64,000 bases of DNA from Pseudomonadota bacterium (GCA_021805565.1 JAJZFA010000036.1:1-64000); one strand, 5' to 3'; shown: positions 1 to 16,062, counted from the stretch's first letter. Program-made: numbers and translations. The notes: generated from the sequence alone by a model not told the origin.

Positions 1-260
1 ACGCCTACCTCGCGGCCTGGGCGATCAAGAGCCGGCATCTGAAGGACAATCCCAACGACGGCCTGGATATCGCCAACACCCAAGGCATCCTGCCCGATGG
101 CGGCATGATCCTGCCCTGGAACCCCGATCCGGCCCAGGCGGCCTATATGGAACGCCGGCTGCTGCTGATGTACCTGCGCGAACGGGAAGAAAACCAGCGC
201 AACGGCATCCAGGCCGAGATCAAATTCCGGCCGCTGCGGCCCGGCGATATTATTCCATGA
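1..260 (+). CDS. 3' end of an unidentified protein
   Basis: An open frame (codons starting at base 3) runs in from the left edge and stops at 258-260, giving the last 85 residues of a larger protein. The tail is soluble-looking, with a stretch reading DIANTQGILPDGGMILPW followed by a charged helix rich in Arg and Glu. I do not recognise the family. It points towards the photosynthesis superoperon and ends 280 bases short of it, so it is transcribed convergently and need not be functionally related. Confidence 0.55.
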   Translation, partial: AYLAAWAIKSRHLKDNPNDGLDIANTQGILPDGGMILPWNPDPAQAAYMERRLLLMYLREREENQRNGIQAEIKFRPLRPGDIIP

Positions 261-270
261 CCGGCCGCCG

Positions 271-285
271 CCGGCCACGGGCCGG
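271..285 (+). terminator. Hairpin after the left-edge gene
   Basis: CCGGCC-ACG-GGCCGG is a perfect 6-bp stem with a 3-base loop, 10 bases after the stop at 260. It is followed by AAAAT rather than a T tract, so it is a weak intrinsic terminator candidate. Confidence 0.3.
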
Positions 286-471
286 AAAATCGAACCCGAC
301 CCTCGGACGATGGCGGCACCGCGCCTGACAGCCGATGGCCTGATCCAGGGTTGCCACAAGCGCTATCCCGATACCCGTGGAGGGCGAATTATACGGGGCT
401 TCGCGCTTCGCCAAGCTCCGGCGCAGCGGCACAACGCCAGTCACAGTCCGCAACTATTCAATCCTGGCATC

Positions 472-492
472 GGTCGCGTTCGGGACGCGACC
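472..492 (-). terminator. Hairpin downstream of the HiPIP gene
   Basis: GGTCGCG and CGCGACC form a perfect 7-bp stem around a 7-base loop, 48 bases past the stop of the last superoperon gene. No T tract follows on the minus strand, so it may stabilise the 3' end of the mRNA or be coincidental. The rest of 286-539 holds nothing I can identify as a gene. Confidence 0.3.
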
Positions 493-539
493 CGTTAGCG
501 GCCCCGAATCCAGCGAACCGGGAAGCGTCCGGGCGCCGG

Positions 540-806
540 TTACGATTCCTTCGGGGCGTAGGCGATGCACCACCCGTCGGGGGCGATCTTCCCAGAAACG
601 ATCGTGCACGCATCCGGCGGCGCGAAGTTCACGCACATGCTGCACTTGTTGCCGTCCTTGGGCGTGGCCTGATACTGCACCATTTTCGGGTCGATCTTTT
701 CCTGCGCCCTGGCGCCGGCCGCGACCATACCCACCCCAACACCGCCCACCGCGGCCAAACCGGCCCGCAGCATTTGCCGCCGTGTCGAATGATTCTGTTC
801 CGTCAT
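540..806 (-). CDS. hip: High-potential iron-sulfur protein (HiPIP)
   Basis: This is a periplasmic [4Fe-4S] electron carrier; HiPIPs reduce the photo-oxidised reaction centre or its cytochrome in many purple bacteria. The 88-residue product begins with a Tat-type signal (RRQMLRAG near residues 9-16, then a hydrophobic Ala/Gly/Val run and an ARA-like cleavage site near 34). The cluster ligands are Cys55, Cys58, Cys67 and Cys80, in the C-x2-C-x8-C-x12-C spacing of the family. The mature domain is only about 54 residues, at the short end of the family and similar to the small HiPIP known from Rhodopila globiformis. I chose the ATG at 806 because AAGGAGAG precedes it; a start at 833 would add nine residues ahead of the signal. 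It lies 39 bases after hemA, as the last gene of the superoperon. Confidence 0.93.
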   Translation of the reverse strand: MTEQNHSTRRQMLRAGLAAVGGVGVGMVAAGARAQEKIDPKMVQYQATPKDGNKCSMCVNFAPPDACTIVSGKIAPDGWCIAYAPKES

Positions 807-845
807 GCTACCGCTCTCCTTGTGTCGATCCATACGATCTAGGGA

Positions 846-2057
846 TCAAGCGGCTCGCCGCAAGCTCATGTCCGACCATATTGCCCCCAGGGCCTGAACC
901 AAATGGGCGATATCGGCATCAGAATGCAATGGCGATGGCGTGATCCGCAGCCGTTCCGTGCCGCGCGGCACCGTGGGGTAATTGATCGGCTGCACATAGA
1001 TCGCGAACTCGTCCAGCAGGCGGTCGCTGATTTGCTTGCACAGCACAGGATCGCCCACCATCACCGGCACGATGTGACTGGGGTTGTCATAATGCGGCAC
1101 GCCGATCGCGTCCAACATGCGGCGCAGCTTTACCACCTGTTCCTGGTGGCGCACCCGTTCGGCCGAACTTCCCTTCAAATGCCGGATGCTGGCGGCCGCA
1201 CCCGCCGCCACGGCGGGCGGCAGCGACGTGGTGAAGATGAAGCCCGACGCAAAACTCCGCACGAAGTCGCACATCGCCGCCGATCCGGCGATATAGCCGC
1301 CGACCACGCCGAACGCCTTGGCCAGCGTGCCCTCGATCACCGTCAATCGATGGGCAACGCCGTCGCGTTCGCTGATGCCGCCGCCGCGCGGACCGTACAG
1401 CCCGACGGCATGCACCTCATCGAGGTATGTCATCGCGCCGAATTCATCCGCCACGTCGCAGATGTCCGCGATTGGCGCGATATCGCCGTCCATCGAATAA
1501 ACCGATTCGAACGCCACCAGTTTCGGACAGTCCGGATCGAGCGCCGCCAGTTGACGCCGCAAATCCCCAGGGTCGTTATGCGCCCATATCCGCTTTTCCG
1601 CTCGGCTGTGCCGCACGCCCTCGATCATCGACGCATGATTGCATTCGTCCGACAGCACCACGCAGTTCGGCATCCTGCCCGCCAGCGTGCTCAGCGTGGC
1701 CCAGTTGGACATATAGCCGGAGTTGAACAGCAACGCCGCTTCCGTCCGGTGCAGACCGGCCAGCTCGCGTTCCAGTTCCACATGATAATGGTTGGTGCCG
1801 GCGATGTTGCGGGTTCCGCCCGCGCCCGCGCCGCACCGGTCCAACGCCTGGTGCATCGCCCCGATCACCGCCGGATGCTGCCCCATGCCCAGATAATCGT
1901 TGGAACACCAGACCGTGACAGGTGCCTGGCCGCGTTCCTTGCGATGGGTGGCGCGCGGAAAATCGCCGGCATGGCGTTCCAGATCCACAAATACGCGATA
2001 ATTGCCCTCCCGCCGGAGGCCGTCGAGTTGCTTACGGAAGAAAATTTCGTGCTTCAT
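846..2057 (-). CDS. hemA: 5-aminolevulinate synthase
   Basis: This PLP enzyme condenses glycine with succinyl-CoA to 5-aminolevulinate, the committed step of tetrapyrrole synthesis in alphaproteobacteria (Shemin route). The 403-residue length is normal. The glycine-rich region [12 protein letters not shown] sits near residues 77-88, the PLP-contact Asp in [10 protein letters not shown] near 210-219, and the Schiff-base Lys in GTLAKAFG at 247, matching the position known for the Rhodobacter enzyme. Its ATG overlaps the stop of puhE (2054-2057), so translation is probably coupled. Its place in the superoperon ties precursor supply to pigment demand. A second hemA copy elsewhere in the genome is possible. 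Confidence 0.96.
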   Translation of the reverse strand: MKHEIFFRKQLDGLRREGNYRVFVDLERHAGDFPRATHRKERGQAPVTVWCSNDYLGMGQHPAVIGAMHQALDRCGAGAGGTRNIAGTNHYHVELERELAGLHRTEAALLFNSGYMSNWATLSTLAGRMPNCVVLSDECNHASMIEGVRHSRAEKRIWAHNDPGDLRRQLAALDPDCPKLVAFESVYSMDGDIAPIADICDVADEFGAMTYLDEVHAVGLYGPRGGGISERDGVAHRLTVIEGTLAKAFGVVGGYIAGSAAMCDFVRSFASGFIFTTSLPPAVAAGAAASIRHLKGSSAERVRHQEQVVKLRRMLDAIGVPHYDNPSHIVPVMVGDPVLCKQISDRLLDEFAIYVQPINYPTVPRGTERLRITPSPLHSDADIAHLVQALGAIWSDMSLRRAA

Positions 2058-2899
2058 GGGCGTCCCCCGATCGTTGCCCGCCTGGGCAGTGGTCCTTGAT
2101 CGATTGCCGGCGTTTTATCCCCCGCGCCGCGCGAGAACAGGGTCCATTGCCACAAGCCGTTCCAAATTCTGGTTACGGACAGCGGCAGAATCAGGAACCA
2201 GTGTTCCAGGATCGCCAGCACCATCATTGTGGTAACCAGCGTATAGCCAACGGTATGAAAGCCATCGGCCGTATGCGCCAGCGCCTGCTGGCCCAGCAAA
2301 ACGGCGCCAATGGTGGACAGTGTAACGGAAAACGGAAACAACAGGTTCATCGGCGCGCTGCGGAAGAAGCCGCGCAGATGCGTCAGATGGTCCGGCAGGA
2401 AATCCGCATTCAGGTTGCTGACCCCCAGGAACACGTTCAACCGAGCGCTTTGATGCATCCACCACAGGACGGTGAAGGTCCAGGTGCCGACATGGTTGGG
2501 GCTGTTCCAGGTCAGCGACAAAACCAGCGCGGCCAGCGCAAGCACGGCGATTTCATGATACAGGCTGGCCTGGATCGCGTGTCCGAAATGCCGCCATCCG
2601 CCGCAGCCGTGTTCGCAGTGGCGGGTGCGCGGGCCGGTCACGTAGCCCATGTAGAAGCTGATTTCCAGCCAGCCCCAGATCGCCACGCCGCAGGTGAAGG
2701 CGATATAGGCTCCGGCCACGCCGGTGTCCGCCGCGCTGACGATCAGCCCATACACCGCGCCGGCCAGCAAAACCGTGGCGCCGGCCATGCTCCAGCGGAA
2801 CGTGGCGCGCGGCAATCCGTCCAGGAACAGGATCAGCACCGTGCCGAACCACCAGATCAGCAGCCCATGCAGCGCGGGAAGGCCGAATTGAGCCATCAC
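2054..2899 (-). CDS. puhE: Photosynthetic complex assembly protein PuhE
   Basis: This integral membrane protein of 281 residues belongs to the DUF3623/PuhE family found only in photosynthesis clusters of purple bacteria. Rhodobacter mutants show it affects reaction centre and pigment accumulation, but the reaction, if any, is unknown. At least six hydrophobic segments are visible. The central block [16 protein letters not shown] near residues 170-185 is the recognisable family core. The first of two adjacent ATGs (2899) overlaps the acsF stop by four bases; starting at the second Met would lose one residue. The usual neighbours acsF and hemA flank it. Confidence 0.92.
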   Translation of the reverse strand: MMAQFGLPALHGLLIWWFGTVLILFLDGLPRATFRWSMAGATVLLAGAVYGLIVSAADTGVAGAYIAFTCGVAIWGWLEISFYMGYVTGPRTRHCEHGCGGWRHFGHAIQASLYHEIAVLALAALVLSLTWNSPNHVGTWTFTVLWWMHQSARLNVFLGVSNLNADFLPDHLTHLRGFFRSAPMNLLFPFSVTLSTIGAVLLGQQALAHTADGFHTVGYTLVTTMMVLAILEHWFLILPLSVTRIWNGLWQWTLFSRGAGDKTPAIDQGPLPRRATIGGRP

Positions 2900-3942
2900 C
2901 AGGCCGGTGCCATCCGGATTTCCGCCGGCAACGCGTGCCGTTGCGGCCGCATCAGAAACAGCCGGCCCAACGTAATGCCGGCCGCGGCGATCAGCCCCAC
3001 GCGCTTGATCGCGCCGCCGAGTCCGCGTTGTGCCTTGGCCTCGTCGATGCGGCGGCTAATGTTCAGTAACCGCATTAGCCCCGCCAGGAATGCGGGGTTG
3101 TCCACGTCCAGCGTCACCGGAAACACCTGCTTGCAGATCTCGGTGGTGATCCGGAACACCTGCATGTCGTATTGGGTCGGGTCCAGTCCCAGCGCGGCGT
3201 GAAACACCGGACGGGCATGATCGCGCACGAACATCGTCGCGAACACCGCCAGCAAGAAAAAACGTATCCACAGTGTGTTCAGGCCGGTCAGCAGCCGCGG
3301 ATTGGCGCGCATGATCAGCGCGAACGCCTCGCCATGACGGAACTCGTCGCCGCACCATTCCTTGAACCATTTGAATATCGGGTGGAACCGTTTGTCCGGG
3401 TTACGCTCCAACTGCCGGTAGATCGCGATATACCTTGCGTAGCCGATTTTTTCCGACAAATAGACCGCGTAGAAAATGAACTTCGGCTGGAAGAACGTGT
3501 ATTTCTTCACTTTGGTCAGAAAGCTGAGATCGACCCCCACGCCGAAGTCTTTCAGCGTATCGTTCAGAAACCCGGCGTGGCGCGCCTCGTCGCGGGCCAT
3601 GAAAGCGAACCAGTCGCGAATATCCGGGTTCGTGACACGCTTTTTTATTTCCGCGTACAACACGCAGCCGGAAAATTCCGAAGTGACGGAACTGACCAGG
3701 AAATGGATGAACTCTTCCCGCAGATCGTCCGGCATGGTGGACAGATCGAGGTCGAATTCGGCGTTGCGGGTAAAGTGATGCTTGTTGGCGTCGCGTGCGA
3801 ATTCGGCCATCAGCCCGTCCCACGCGGGCCGCACGGACGACACGTCCAGTTTGTCCATGGCGGCGAAATCGGTGGTGTAGAAGCGCGGGCTCAGCACCGT
3901 GTCGCGCTGCGCCAGTTGCGTGGTTTCGCTGACGGTTTTCAT
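2896..3942 (-). CDS. acsF: Mg-protoporphyrin IX monomethyl ester oxidative cyclase (AcsF)
   Basis: This membrane-associated diiron oxygenase closes the isocyclic ring, turning Mg-protoporphyrin IX monomethyl ester into divinyl protochlorophyllide with O2. The 348 residues contain the carboxylate/histidine ligands in [23 protein letters not shown] and [10 protein letters not shown], the paired ExxH-type motifs of ferritin-like diiron proteins. A downstream [20 protein letters not shown] stretch is typical of the family. It shows that the organism can make bacteriochlorophyll with oxygen present. The radical-SAM alternative bchE is not in the window. The gene starts four bases inside the end of the 92-aa gene and overlaps puhE at its own end. 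Confidence 0.96.
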   Translation of the reverse strand: MKTVSETTQLAQRDTVLSPRFYTTDFAAMDKLDVSSVRPAWDGLMAEFARDANKHHFTRNAEFDLDLSTMPDDLREEFIHFLVSSVTSEFSGCVLYAEIKKRVTNPDIRDWFAFMARDEARHAGFLNDTLKDFGVGVDLSFLTKVKKYTFFQPKFIFYAVYLSEKIGYARYIAIYRQLERNPDKRFHPIFKWFKEWCGDEFRHGEAFALIMRANPRLLTGLNTLWIRFFLLAVFATMFVRDHARPVFHAALGLDPTQYDMQVFRITTEICKQVFPVTLDVDNPAFLAGLMRLLNISRRIDEAKAQRGLGGAIKRVGLIAAAGITLGRLFLMRPQRHALPAEIRMAPAW

Positions 3943-4217
3943 GCTGTTTCCCTCCGCTCGAACCCGACTTCGTATAGCGCGGTAAATTCGAGAAACCCGG
4001 TGACGTGTGCCCAGAACCGTCCGAAAACATTGGCGCGTATCACGGTGGCGGTGCAGCGCAGCGACACGGTTTCGCCGAAAGCCACGCGAGACGGCGCGCC
4101 ATGCACCAACACCCGGTCGCCGGGCCGGATTTCGATGCCTTCGGGAACGACATGCGCGTGCAGGCTGGCGGCCGTCTGTTCGATCTCCACGGTGCAGGGC
4201 ACCTCGATCCGTTTCAT
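3939..4217 (-). CDS. Conserved photosynthesis-cluster protein of unknown function (92 aa)
   Basis: A 92-residue basic protein lies between puhC and acsF, where purple bacteria commonly carry a small gene of about this size. The sequence ([14 protein letters not shown]...) suggests a compact beta-rich domain with [13 protein letters not shown] in the middle and a hydrophobic or aromatic end ([14 protein letters not shown]) that could lie on the membrane. No catalytic motif is visible. The ATG at 4217 overlaps the puhC stop, which fixes the start; longer upstream readings run through puhC in another frame. From position it probably helps pigment-protein assembly or the AcsF cyclase; this is inference. 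Confidence 0.82.
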   Translation of the reverse strand: MKRIEVPCTVEIEQTAASLHAHVVPEGIEIRPGDRVLVHGAPSRVAFGETVSLRCTATVIRANVFGRFWAHVTGFLEFTALYEVGFERRETA

Positions 4218-4657
4218 GATCCGGCCTTCGCGGTCAGCAGGTGGGCGAAGACCTCTTCGTTGGTAATGCCGAAAGCCTCCATCTCGACGCGGCGGCCCGT
4301 GGTGGGGTCTTCCAGGGTCAGTCGCCCGTCGGGCCAACCGGTCAGGCGGAACGGAATTTCGTGGCTGGCGTCCTGCCGGATTCGTTGCCGGGCCAGGCCG
4401 CGCATCGTCGCACGCAGAAAGCCGTTCGTTTCAGGCGCGATCGTTTCGATCGGCACCGATGGATCGGCCGCATCGAACACGGCAACGCCGCCGTTGGCGC
4501 GATCGCGGAACAGCAGATCGCGCGACGCGAACGGCGTTCCGGTGGGTGCGCTGTCCGCCGCACCGGTCAGCCGGCCCACGGCCGCCGTTACAATGGTCAA
4601 TGCCACCGCGCCGCCGGCGATGGCCAGGATAGCACGGGGAAAAGGAGCTTGTTTCAT
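4214..4657 (-). CDS. puhC: Photosynthetic complex assembly protein PuhC
   Basis: A 147-residue protein with one N-terminal membrane anchor ([21 protein letters not shown], about 10-30) and a soluble, presumably periplasmic domain. PuhC is needed for normal reaction centre/LH1 levels in Rhodobacter capsulatus. The family core is the block from [18 protein letters not shown] to [21 protein letters not shown], followed by [18 protein letters not shown]. The start at 4657 follows AAAGGAG and lies 11 bases after puhB. Its stop is overlapped by the start of the 92-aa gene. Confidence 0.93.
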   Translation of the reverse strand: MKQAPFPRAILAIAGGAVALTIVTAAVGRLTGAADSAPTGTPFASRDLLFRDRANGGVAVFDAADPSVPIETIAPETNGFLRATMRGLARQRIRQDASHEIPFRLTGWPDGRLTLEDPTTGRRVEMEAFGITNEEVFAHLLTAKAGS

Positions 4658-4668
4658 CGCCGTCTCCG

Positions 4669-5322
4669 TCAGGCTGCCGCCGCTATCTGGCCACCGGCGC
4701 CGGATGCGGCGGCCGCCGGGATGGAAACCGCCCTGGCCGGCTGCGACGCCGATGCCGCCAGTGCCCGCCCGAGGATTTGCCCCACGGCCGCGGCATCCGA
4801 AATACCGCGCAAGGTGGGTTGCGCCTTGGTCAGCCGCCATGGCCGGGTATGCGGCCACATCACCATGTAAGCGATCCGCTGCCCCGGCAGAGTGGTCAGC
4901 GACACGTCGCCCGACCCGTCGGCCCATGTATGCACCGCGGCCGCGTCGATCATCGGAAACGCGATCTGCACCGCGATCGGCAGGGCGATGCCATACCGGA
5001 TGATCACGCGCCGTGTCGTGACGGTGTACAGTGTTGTCCGCGCGACCAGCCACGCAAACAGCGTCAGCAGCGCAAACGCCGCGGCCGCGAGTCCGGCCAG
5101 CCACAGCGTCTGCCGGACGATCTGGGCCGGTGCCATCCCCGACGATGCCCGTTCGGCGATACCCCACACCGCCAGGACCGCGAAATACCCAGCCATCAGG
5201 CGCACCCGCAGGGCGCGGCGGGCGAAGGTCTGCCACCGTGGCGCGCCCTGCCACAGGATGGTTTCCCCGGCCGGCAAAGGGGCAGGCAGCCCCGGCACCG
5301 GCTCGAAATCGTGTTCGTTCAT
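4669..5322 (-). CDS. puhB: Photosynthetic complex assembly protein PuhB
   Basis: A 217-residue membrane protein with a bacterial PH-like domain. PuhB acts as a reaction centre assembly factor. The N-terminal GETILWQGAPRWQTFARRA segment and the TTLYTVTTRRVIIRYGIALP strand-helix region are the family hallmarks, separated by two or three hydrophobic spans (about 40-105). The Ala-rich tail after residue 180 looks less conserved. The ATG at 5322 overlaps the puhA stop (ATGA), so translation is likely coupled to the H subunit. Confidence 0.94.
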   Translation of the reverse strand: MNEHDFEPVPGLPAPLPAGETILWQGAPRWQTFARRALRVRLMAGYFAVLAVWGIAERASSGMAPAQIVRQTLWLAGLAAAAFALLTLFAWLVARTTLYTVTTRRVIIRYGIALPIAVQIAFPMIDAAAVHTWADGSGDVSLTTLPGQRIAYMVMWPHTRPWRLTKAQPTLRGISDAAAVGQILGRALAASASQPARAVSIPAAAASGAGGQIAAAA

Positions 5323-6083
5323 AGCAACGGCTCCGCGCGGTCCGGCGTGGCGAACAAGTGGCCGCTGGCGAAATAGGCCTGGATTTGGTCTTCTTCCCGC
5401 AGCGTCACCTGGTCGGGGTTCGCCAGCGTCGGCGCATCGGCAAACTGTGCGCCCAACACCGATTTCACGAACACCCGTCCCGTGGCATCGATCCAGGCCA
5501 GTGGCATCGGCACCAGCACCGATGGGCCGGCCACCAGCGTAACCTCCAAATACCGGATCGCCGTCTCGGCTCGGTCGATCCACAGGTCCGAAACGACACC
5601 GCCCACGACACCGTCGGCGCCCACCGCCTCATTGCCGACCGGATTTGGGCTTTCGTCGTCCAGGTAATGATCGGTCGCGACCCGCAATGGCACGACACGG
5701 TTATCGCTCGATTCCTGCATCGTTTCCGGCGCATCGGATCGCAAGGCGAACGCGGCCGGACCTGAACCGGATAACATGGCGTTGCCCAGCGGCTGCATCG
5801 GCGCACCCGGCCAAGGGGCCACCGGTTGAGCCTGGAATGCAGGCTGCGGCGGTTCGGCCCGCGGTGCCAGCACCGTGCTTCCATCGCGCATAAGAAACGT
5901 CTTCGGCGCCGGCATCGTCGGGAAGCCCTGCTGGAACTGCCCTGCCCGGTCCGTCACCAGCGGATAGCCCTCCCGCTTGTCTTCCTTGCGAAGGTACAAA
6001 ACCAGTCCGGCAAAGAACAGCCAGAATGCATAAAGCGCGAGTTGCGCGACGTCGATATAACCCGTGATGGCTCCGGTTTGCAT
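5319..6083 (-). CDS. puhA: Photosynthetic reaction centre H subunit
   Basis: This subunit caps the cytoplasmic face of the L/M core and helps deliver protons to the secondary quinone. The 254 residues show the expected single N-terminal membrane helix (VAQLALYAFWLFFAGLVLYL, about 13-32) and then KEDKREGYPL, a strongly conserved juxtamembrane motif. The soluble PRC-barrel-like part contains GVVSDLWIDRAETAIRYLEV and VKSVLGAQFADAP. The start at 6083 is backed by GAGGTGA eight bases upstream; an in-frame extension to 6176 would run into lhaA. Four bases separate it from lhaA. The puf genes for L, M and LH1 are not in this window. Confidence 0.97.
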   Translation of the reverse strand: MQTGAITGYIDVAQLALYAFWLFFAGLVLYLRKEDKREGYPLVTDRAGQFQQGFPTMPAPKTFLMRDGSTVLAPRAEPPQPAFQAQPVAPWPGAPMQPLGNAMLSGSGPAAFALRSDAPETMQESSDNRVVPLRVATDHYLDDESPNPVGNEAVGADGVVGGVVSDLWIDRAETAIRYLEVTLVAGPSVLVPMPLAWIDATGRVFVKSVLGAQFADAPTLANPDQVTLREEDQIQAYFASGHLFATPDRAEPLL

Positions 6084-6087
6084 AACA

Positions 6088-7524
6088 TCACCTCGGAAGA
6101 CTGAGCGAATGAGAGGAAAGTTGGCGGATCGAAAAGTCCGGCAGTCCGGTCCGTCTGACAAGCGGGCCGATAGCAATCAGCGTTGCGAACAGCAGCGCGA
6201 TTTCGATATGATAAACAACGGAATAGCCGGTCGCCTGATTGGCCATCGCCTCACCGAGCACACCGTTCATCGCAAGGGCGGATACGCCGTCGCGGATCAG
6301 GCCGCCGGCGGCGACCGCCATACCGGCGGCGGACGCCTGCACCGCGCCCCACACGCCCAGCGCGAGGCCGATTTGCCCGTGCCGCGCGGTTGCCATGGCG
6401 GCGGTCAGCGTGCAATGGGCGAACAATCCGGCGCTGAACCCGATCGATGCCGTACCGATGGCGAACAGCGCGGTGGATTGCAGCGGCGCGGCGAAGATGA
6501 CGAAGCTGAACGCCGCCAGACCGCCCATCGCCCCGAATCCGGCCAACCGGTATGCGTCGGTCCCGCGCCCCAGCAGCCGGGCCGCCAGGCCGAAGCCGCA
6601 CAGTCCGCCGAACGCCAAAAGCGCGCTCAGCGTGGTCGTGGTGCCGACCGGCAGGTGCAGCACCTGCCCGCCATAGGGTTCCAGCAGGATATCCTGCATG
6701 CTGAACGCGACCGTCCCCATGCCCAAAGCCACCAGCCGGCGTTTGGCGAAAGGCTGATCGCTGAACGATTGCCACGCTTGCTGGAAGGTCGGCTGCACCC
6801 GGTCGCGCGCGGTCAACGCCGGATTGCGCGGTTCCTGTTTCCACAGCGCGACGACATTCAGAACCATCGTCGCCAGCGCGGTTCCCTGCACCACCTGGAT
6901 CAGCCTGATTTCGGTGAAATGTGCCAGCAGCGCGCCATAGGTCAGGGCACCGCCGATCATCCCCAGCAGCAGCATCAGCCACATCAACGCAACGACCCTG
7001 GGATGCGATTCGACCGGTGCCAAATCCGTTGCCAGCGCCAGCCCCACGGTCTGCGTGGTGTGCAACCCGGCGCCCATCAGCAGAAACGCCAGCGCGGCGC
7101 CGATATGGCCGAACACCGGCGGGCCATTGGAATCGCCCGACAGCACGATCAGTGCGAACGGCATGATCGCCAGTCCGCCGAACTGCAACAGCGTGCCCAT
7201 CCAAATGTAGGGAACACGGCGCCAGCCCAGCACCGACTTATGCGTATCGGACCGGAACCCGACAACAGCCCGGAACGGCGCGAACACCAGCGGCAACGAG
7301 ATCATGACCGCGACCAGCCACGCCGGCACGCCCAGCTCCACGATCATCACGCGGTTCAGCGTGCCGACCAGCAAGACGACGGCCAAGCCGACCGAAACCT
7401 GAAACAACGACAGGCGTAACAGCCGGCCCAGCGGCAGTTCCGGCGTCGCCGCGTCCGCGAACGGCAGGAACCGGGTGCCGACCAGGGTCCAGGACCGAGC
7501 GATTTTGTCGCCGACGACGCTCAC
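6088..7524 (-). CDS. lhaA: LhaA/PucC-family light-harvesting 1 assembly transporter
   Basis: A 478-residue member of the major facilitator superfamily (bacteriochlorophyll delivery branch) with about twelve hydrophobic spans. LhaA associates with the LH1 complex and aids its assembly. Family motifs include PFRAVVGFRSDTHKSVLGW and RRVPYIWMGT near residues 85-115 and repeated small-residue helices. I place the start at the GTG at 7524, which overlaps the bchM stop (GTGA), instead of further upstream inside bchM. The lhaA-puhA order is the standard purple-bacterial arrangement. Confidence 0.93.
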   Translation of the reverse strand: MSVVGDKIARSWTLVGTRFLPFADAATPELPLGRLLRLSLFQVSVGLAVVLLVGTLNRVMIVELGVPAWLVAVMISLPLVFAPFRAVVGFRSDTHKSVLGWRRVPYIWMGTLLQFGGLAIMPFALIVLSGDSNGPPVFGHIGAALAFLLMGAGLHTTQTVGLALATDLAPVESHPRVVALMWLMLLLGMIGGALTYGALLAHFTEIRLIQVVQGTALATMVLNVVALWKQEPRNPALTARDRVQPTFQQAWQSFSDQPFAKRRLVALGMGTVAFSMQDILLEPYGGQVLHLPVGTTTTLSALLAFGGLCGFGLAARLLGRGTDAYRLAGFGAMGGLAAFSFVIFAAPLQSTALFAIGTASIGFSAGLFAHCTLTAAMATARHGQIGLALGVWGAVQASAAGMAVAAGGLIRDGVSALAMNGVLGEAMANQATGYSVVYHIEIALLFATLIAIGPLVRRTGLPDFSIRQLSSHSLSLPR

Positions 7525-8215
7525 TGCCGTATCGTCTCCAGTGCCTGGGAAATGTAGAAGCCGCGCGACACCCGGCTGGTCCGGTGGGTGCCCCATCCTG
7601 GTAGGCCGGCCCCGATCAGCCGAACGATCGTCGCCGGACGCACCGGCTCGATTGCCGGGGATCGGTCGCCGCGCGGGAACAACTGGCCGGCGGCGTGCAT
7701 GACGGTCAGCGCGGCGGTGCGCGGCGCGAAGGTAAACAGTATGCCACGGCTTGTCCGGGCGGCCAGGCCTTCCAACACCCGCACGGCGTCGCGCGGCCGG
7801 TAATGGATCAGCGAATCCATCGCCACGACGTAATCGAAATGGCCCAGCGCCGGATCGAGCATGTCGCCGACATGAAAGTCGATTTCGCCGGTACCCAGGG
7901 TGGACGGCAGCCTTTCCCGCGCCAGCGCGACCAGCGTGGGCGACAGGTCGATGGCGACCACATGGGCGCCGCGTTTGGCCGCTTCGACCGACAAGGCGCC
8001 GGTGCCGCAGCCGGCGTCGAGAATCCGGGCGCCTGTCAAATCCTCCGGCAGCCAGCCAAGCAAGGTGCGGCGCATGTCGTCGCGGCCCGCGCGCACCGTC
8101 GCCCGGATGCTGTTCACCGGCGCGTCGGAGGTCAGCCGTTTCCAGGCCTCGACGGCGGTGCGATCGAAGTATTGCAGCAATTCGCCCCGGCGGGCGGCAT
8201 AGCTTAGCGTCGGCA

Positions 8216-8216
<1 letters not shown>
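7521..8216 (-). CDS. bchM: Mg-protoporphyrin IX methyltransferase
   Basis: This SAM-dependent enzyme methylates the C13 propionate of Mg-protoporphyrin IX, making the cyclase substrate. The 231 residues carry the class I Rossmann motif ILDAGCGTGALS (about 66-77), an acidic VAIDLS strand end near 89-94 and HVGDMLD near 117-123. The ATG shares one base with the bchL stop (TGATG). It stands between the Mg chelatase subunit BchH and AcsF in the pathway, and all three genes are in this operon. Confidence 0.95.
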
Positions 8217-12688
<4,472 letters not shown>

Positions 12689-12717
<29 letters not shown>

Positions 12718-14188
12718 ACAGCGTTTCCAGTGTGATATCGCTCAGGCCCTGATCCACGGCGAAACGTTCCGTGTTGCGCCGGGCTTTGCCGCGCACGAAA
12801 AACGGGATTTTCTTGAGTTCCTTTTCCGCCGCGCTGTTCCATTGCGGCGTCGCGGCGGCGTCCAGGACCGGTGCGGCCTGGGCCAAATGCGACGCCCCGG
12901 CGTCATCGTGGAATTCCGGATCGTCGCGGAACATGTGCAAAAGATGTTCCTCCAGGCCCATCATCAGCGGATGCACCCAGGTATCGAAAATGACGTTCGC
13001 GCCCTCGAATCCCATTTGCGGCGAATAACGGGCGGGAAAATCCTGCACATGCACGGGCGCCGAGATCGTCGCGCAGGGAATGCCCAGGCGCTTGGCGATG
13101 TGGCGCTCCATTTGCGTGCCCAGCACCAGTTCCGGCTGTAATTCCGTAATGCGGGCTTCGACTTCCAGATAATCGTCGGAAATCGTCGCCTCTATGCCGT
13201 AACGGGTGGCGGCTTCCCGCACCTCGCGGGCGAATTCGCGCGAATAGGTGCCTAGACCCACAACGGTAAAACCGAGTTCTTCCGACGCGATACGCGCGGC
13301 GGCGATCGCGTGGGTCGCGTCGCCGAAAATGAACACGCGCTTGCCGGTGAGGTAGGTCGAGTCGACCGATCGCGAATACCACGGCAGGCGCGATTCTTCG
13401 GGATCCAGCAGCGGCGCCGGATCGACTCCGGCCAGCGCGGCGACCTCGGCGATGAAATCGCGCGTCGCGCCCACGCCGATGGGAACCGCTTTCACCGTCT
13501 TCTGGCCGAACTGGCGCGACAGCCATGCGGCCGCCTGCATGCCGGTTTCGGGATACAGCACGATGTTGAACGACGCGTCGCCCAACCGCGCCAGATCGGC
13601 CGGCGTCGCGCCCAGCGGCGCGATGACATTGACCGCCACGCCCAGCCGATCGAGCAGCCGGACGATTTCGGTTACGTCGTCGCGGTGCCGGAATCCCAGC
13701 GCCGTCGGCCCCAGTATATTGCACCGGGCGCTGGGGGCGGGTCCGGTTTTGACCGCGAAGGCGCGCACCAGTTGGTAGAAGGTTTCGGCCGAACCCCAGT
13801 TTTCCTTTTTCTGGTACGCCGGCAGTTCCACCGCCACGACAGGAATCGGCAGCCCCAGCGCCCGGGCCAAACCGCCGGGATCGTCCTGGATCAGTTCGGC
13901 GGTGCAGGACGCGCCGACCAGCAATGCCTGGGGCTTGAACCGTTCATAGGCTTCCAGCGCCGCGTTCTTGAACAATTCGGCCGTATCGCCACCGAGGTCG
14001 CGCGCCTGAAACGTTGTGTAGGTCACTGGCGGCCGCTTCGCCTGACGCTCGATCATGGTGAACAGCAAATCGGCGTAGGTATCGCCTTGCGGCGCGTGAA
14101 GAACGTAGTGCAGGCCTTCCATCGCCGTCGCCACGCGCATCGCCCCGACATGGGGCGGGCCTTCATAGGTCCAGAGAGTCAGTTTCAT
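12689..14188 (-). CDS. bchB: Light-independent protochlorophyllide reductase subunit B
   Basis: BchB pairs with BchN to form the NifDK-like catalytic component that reduces ring D of protochlorophyllide. The 499 residues start [18 protein letters not shown], as in other BchB proteins. Asp36, which supplies the unusual carboxylate ligand to the NB cluster in solved structures, is conserved in [26 protein letters not shown] follows near 91-106. The C-terminal domain (about 445-499) with [14 protein letters not shown] belongs to the family. bchN ends two bases upstream of its start. Confidence 0.97.
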
Positions 14189-14190
14189 GC

Positions 14191-15965
<1,775 letters not shown>

Positions 15966-16043
15966 CCGGTCCTCCCGCCGCCCCGCGGCCGCGCCCCAAG
16001 GGCAACAGTCCACCGACCCAATCGCGCGATTCATGAGATTATT

Positions 16044-16062
16044 CGTAAACATGGATTGACAA
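16044..16062 (+). repeat. Direct repeat copy 1, CGTAAAC-N5-TTGACAA
   Basis: This 19-base element recurs at 16257-16275 with the two 7-base ends identical and the central five bases different. It also reads CGT-N12-ACA, one base off the TGT-N12-ACA consensus for PpsR/CrtJ. It lies in the leader of bchF, over the ATG candidate at 16052. Confidence 0.5.

Noticed and set aside
380-430. tRNA-like stem in the gap before the HiPIP gene
   Set aside because: No GTTCGAATC-type T-loop and no consistent acceptor pairing on either strand.
6064-7419. Plus-strand frame of 451 codons
   Set aside because: Antisense to lhaA, low-complexity Arg/Gln composition, no ribosome site.
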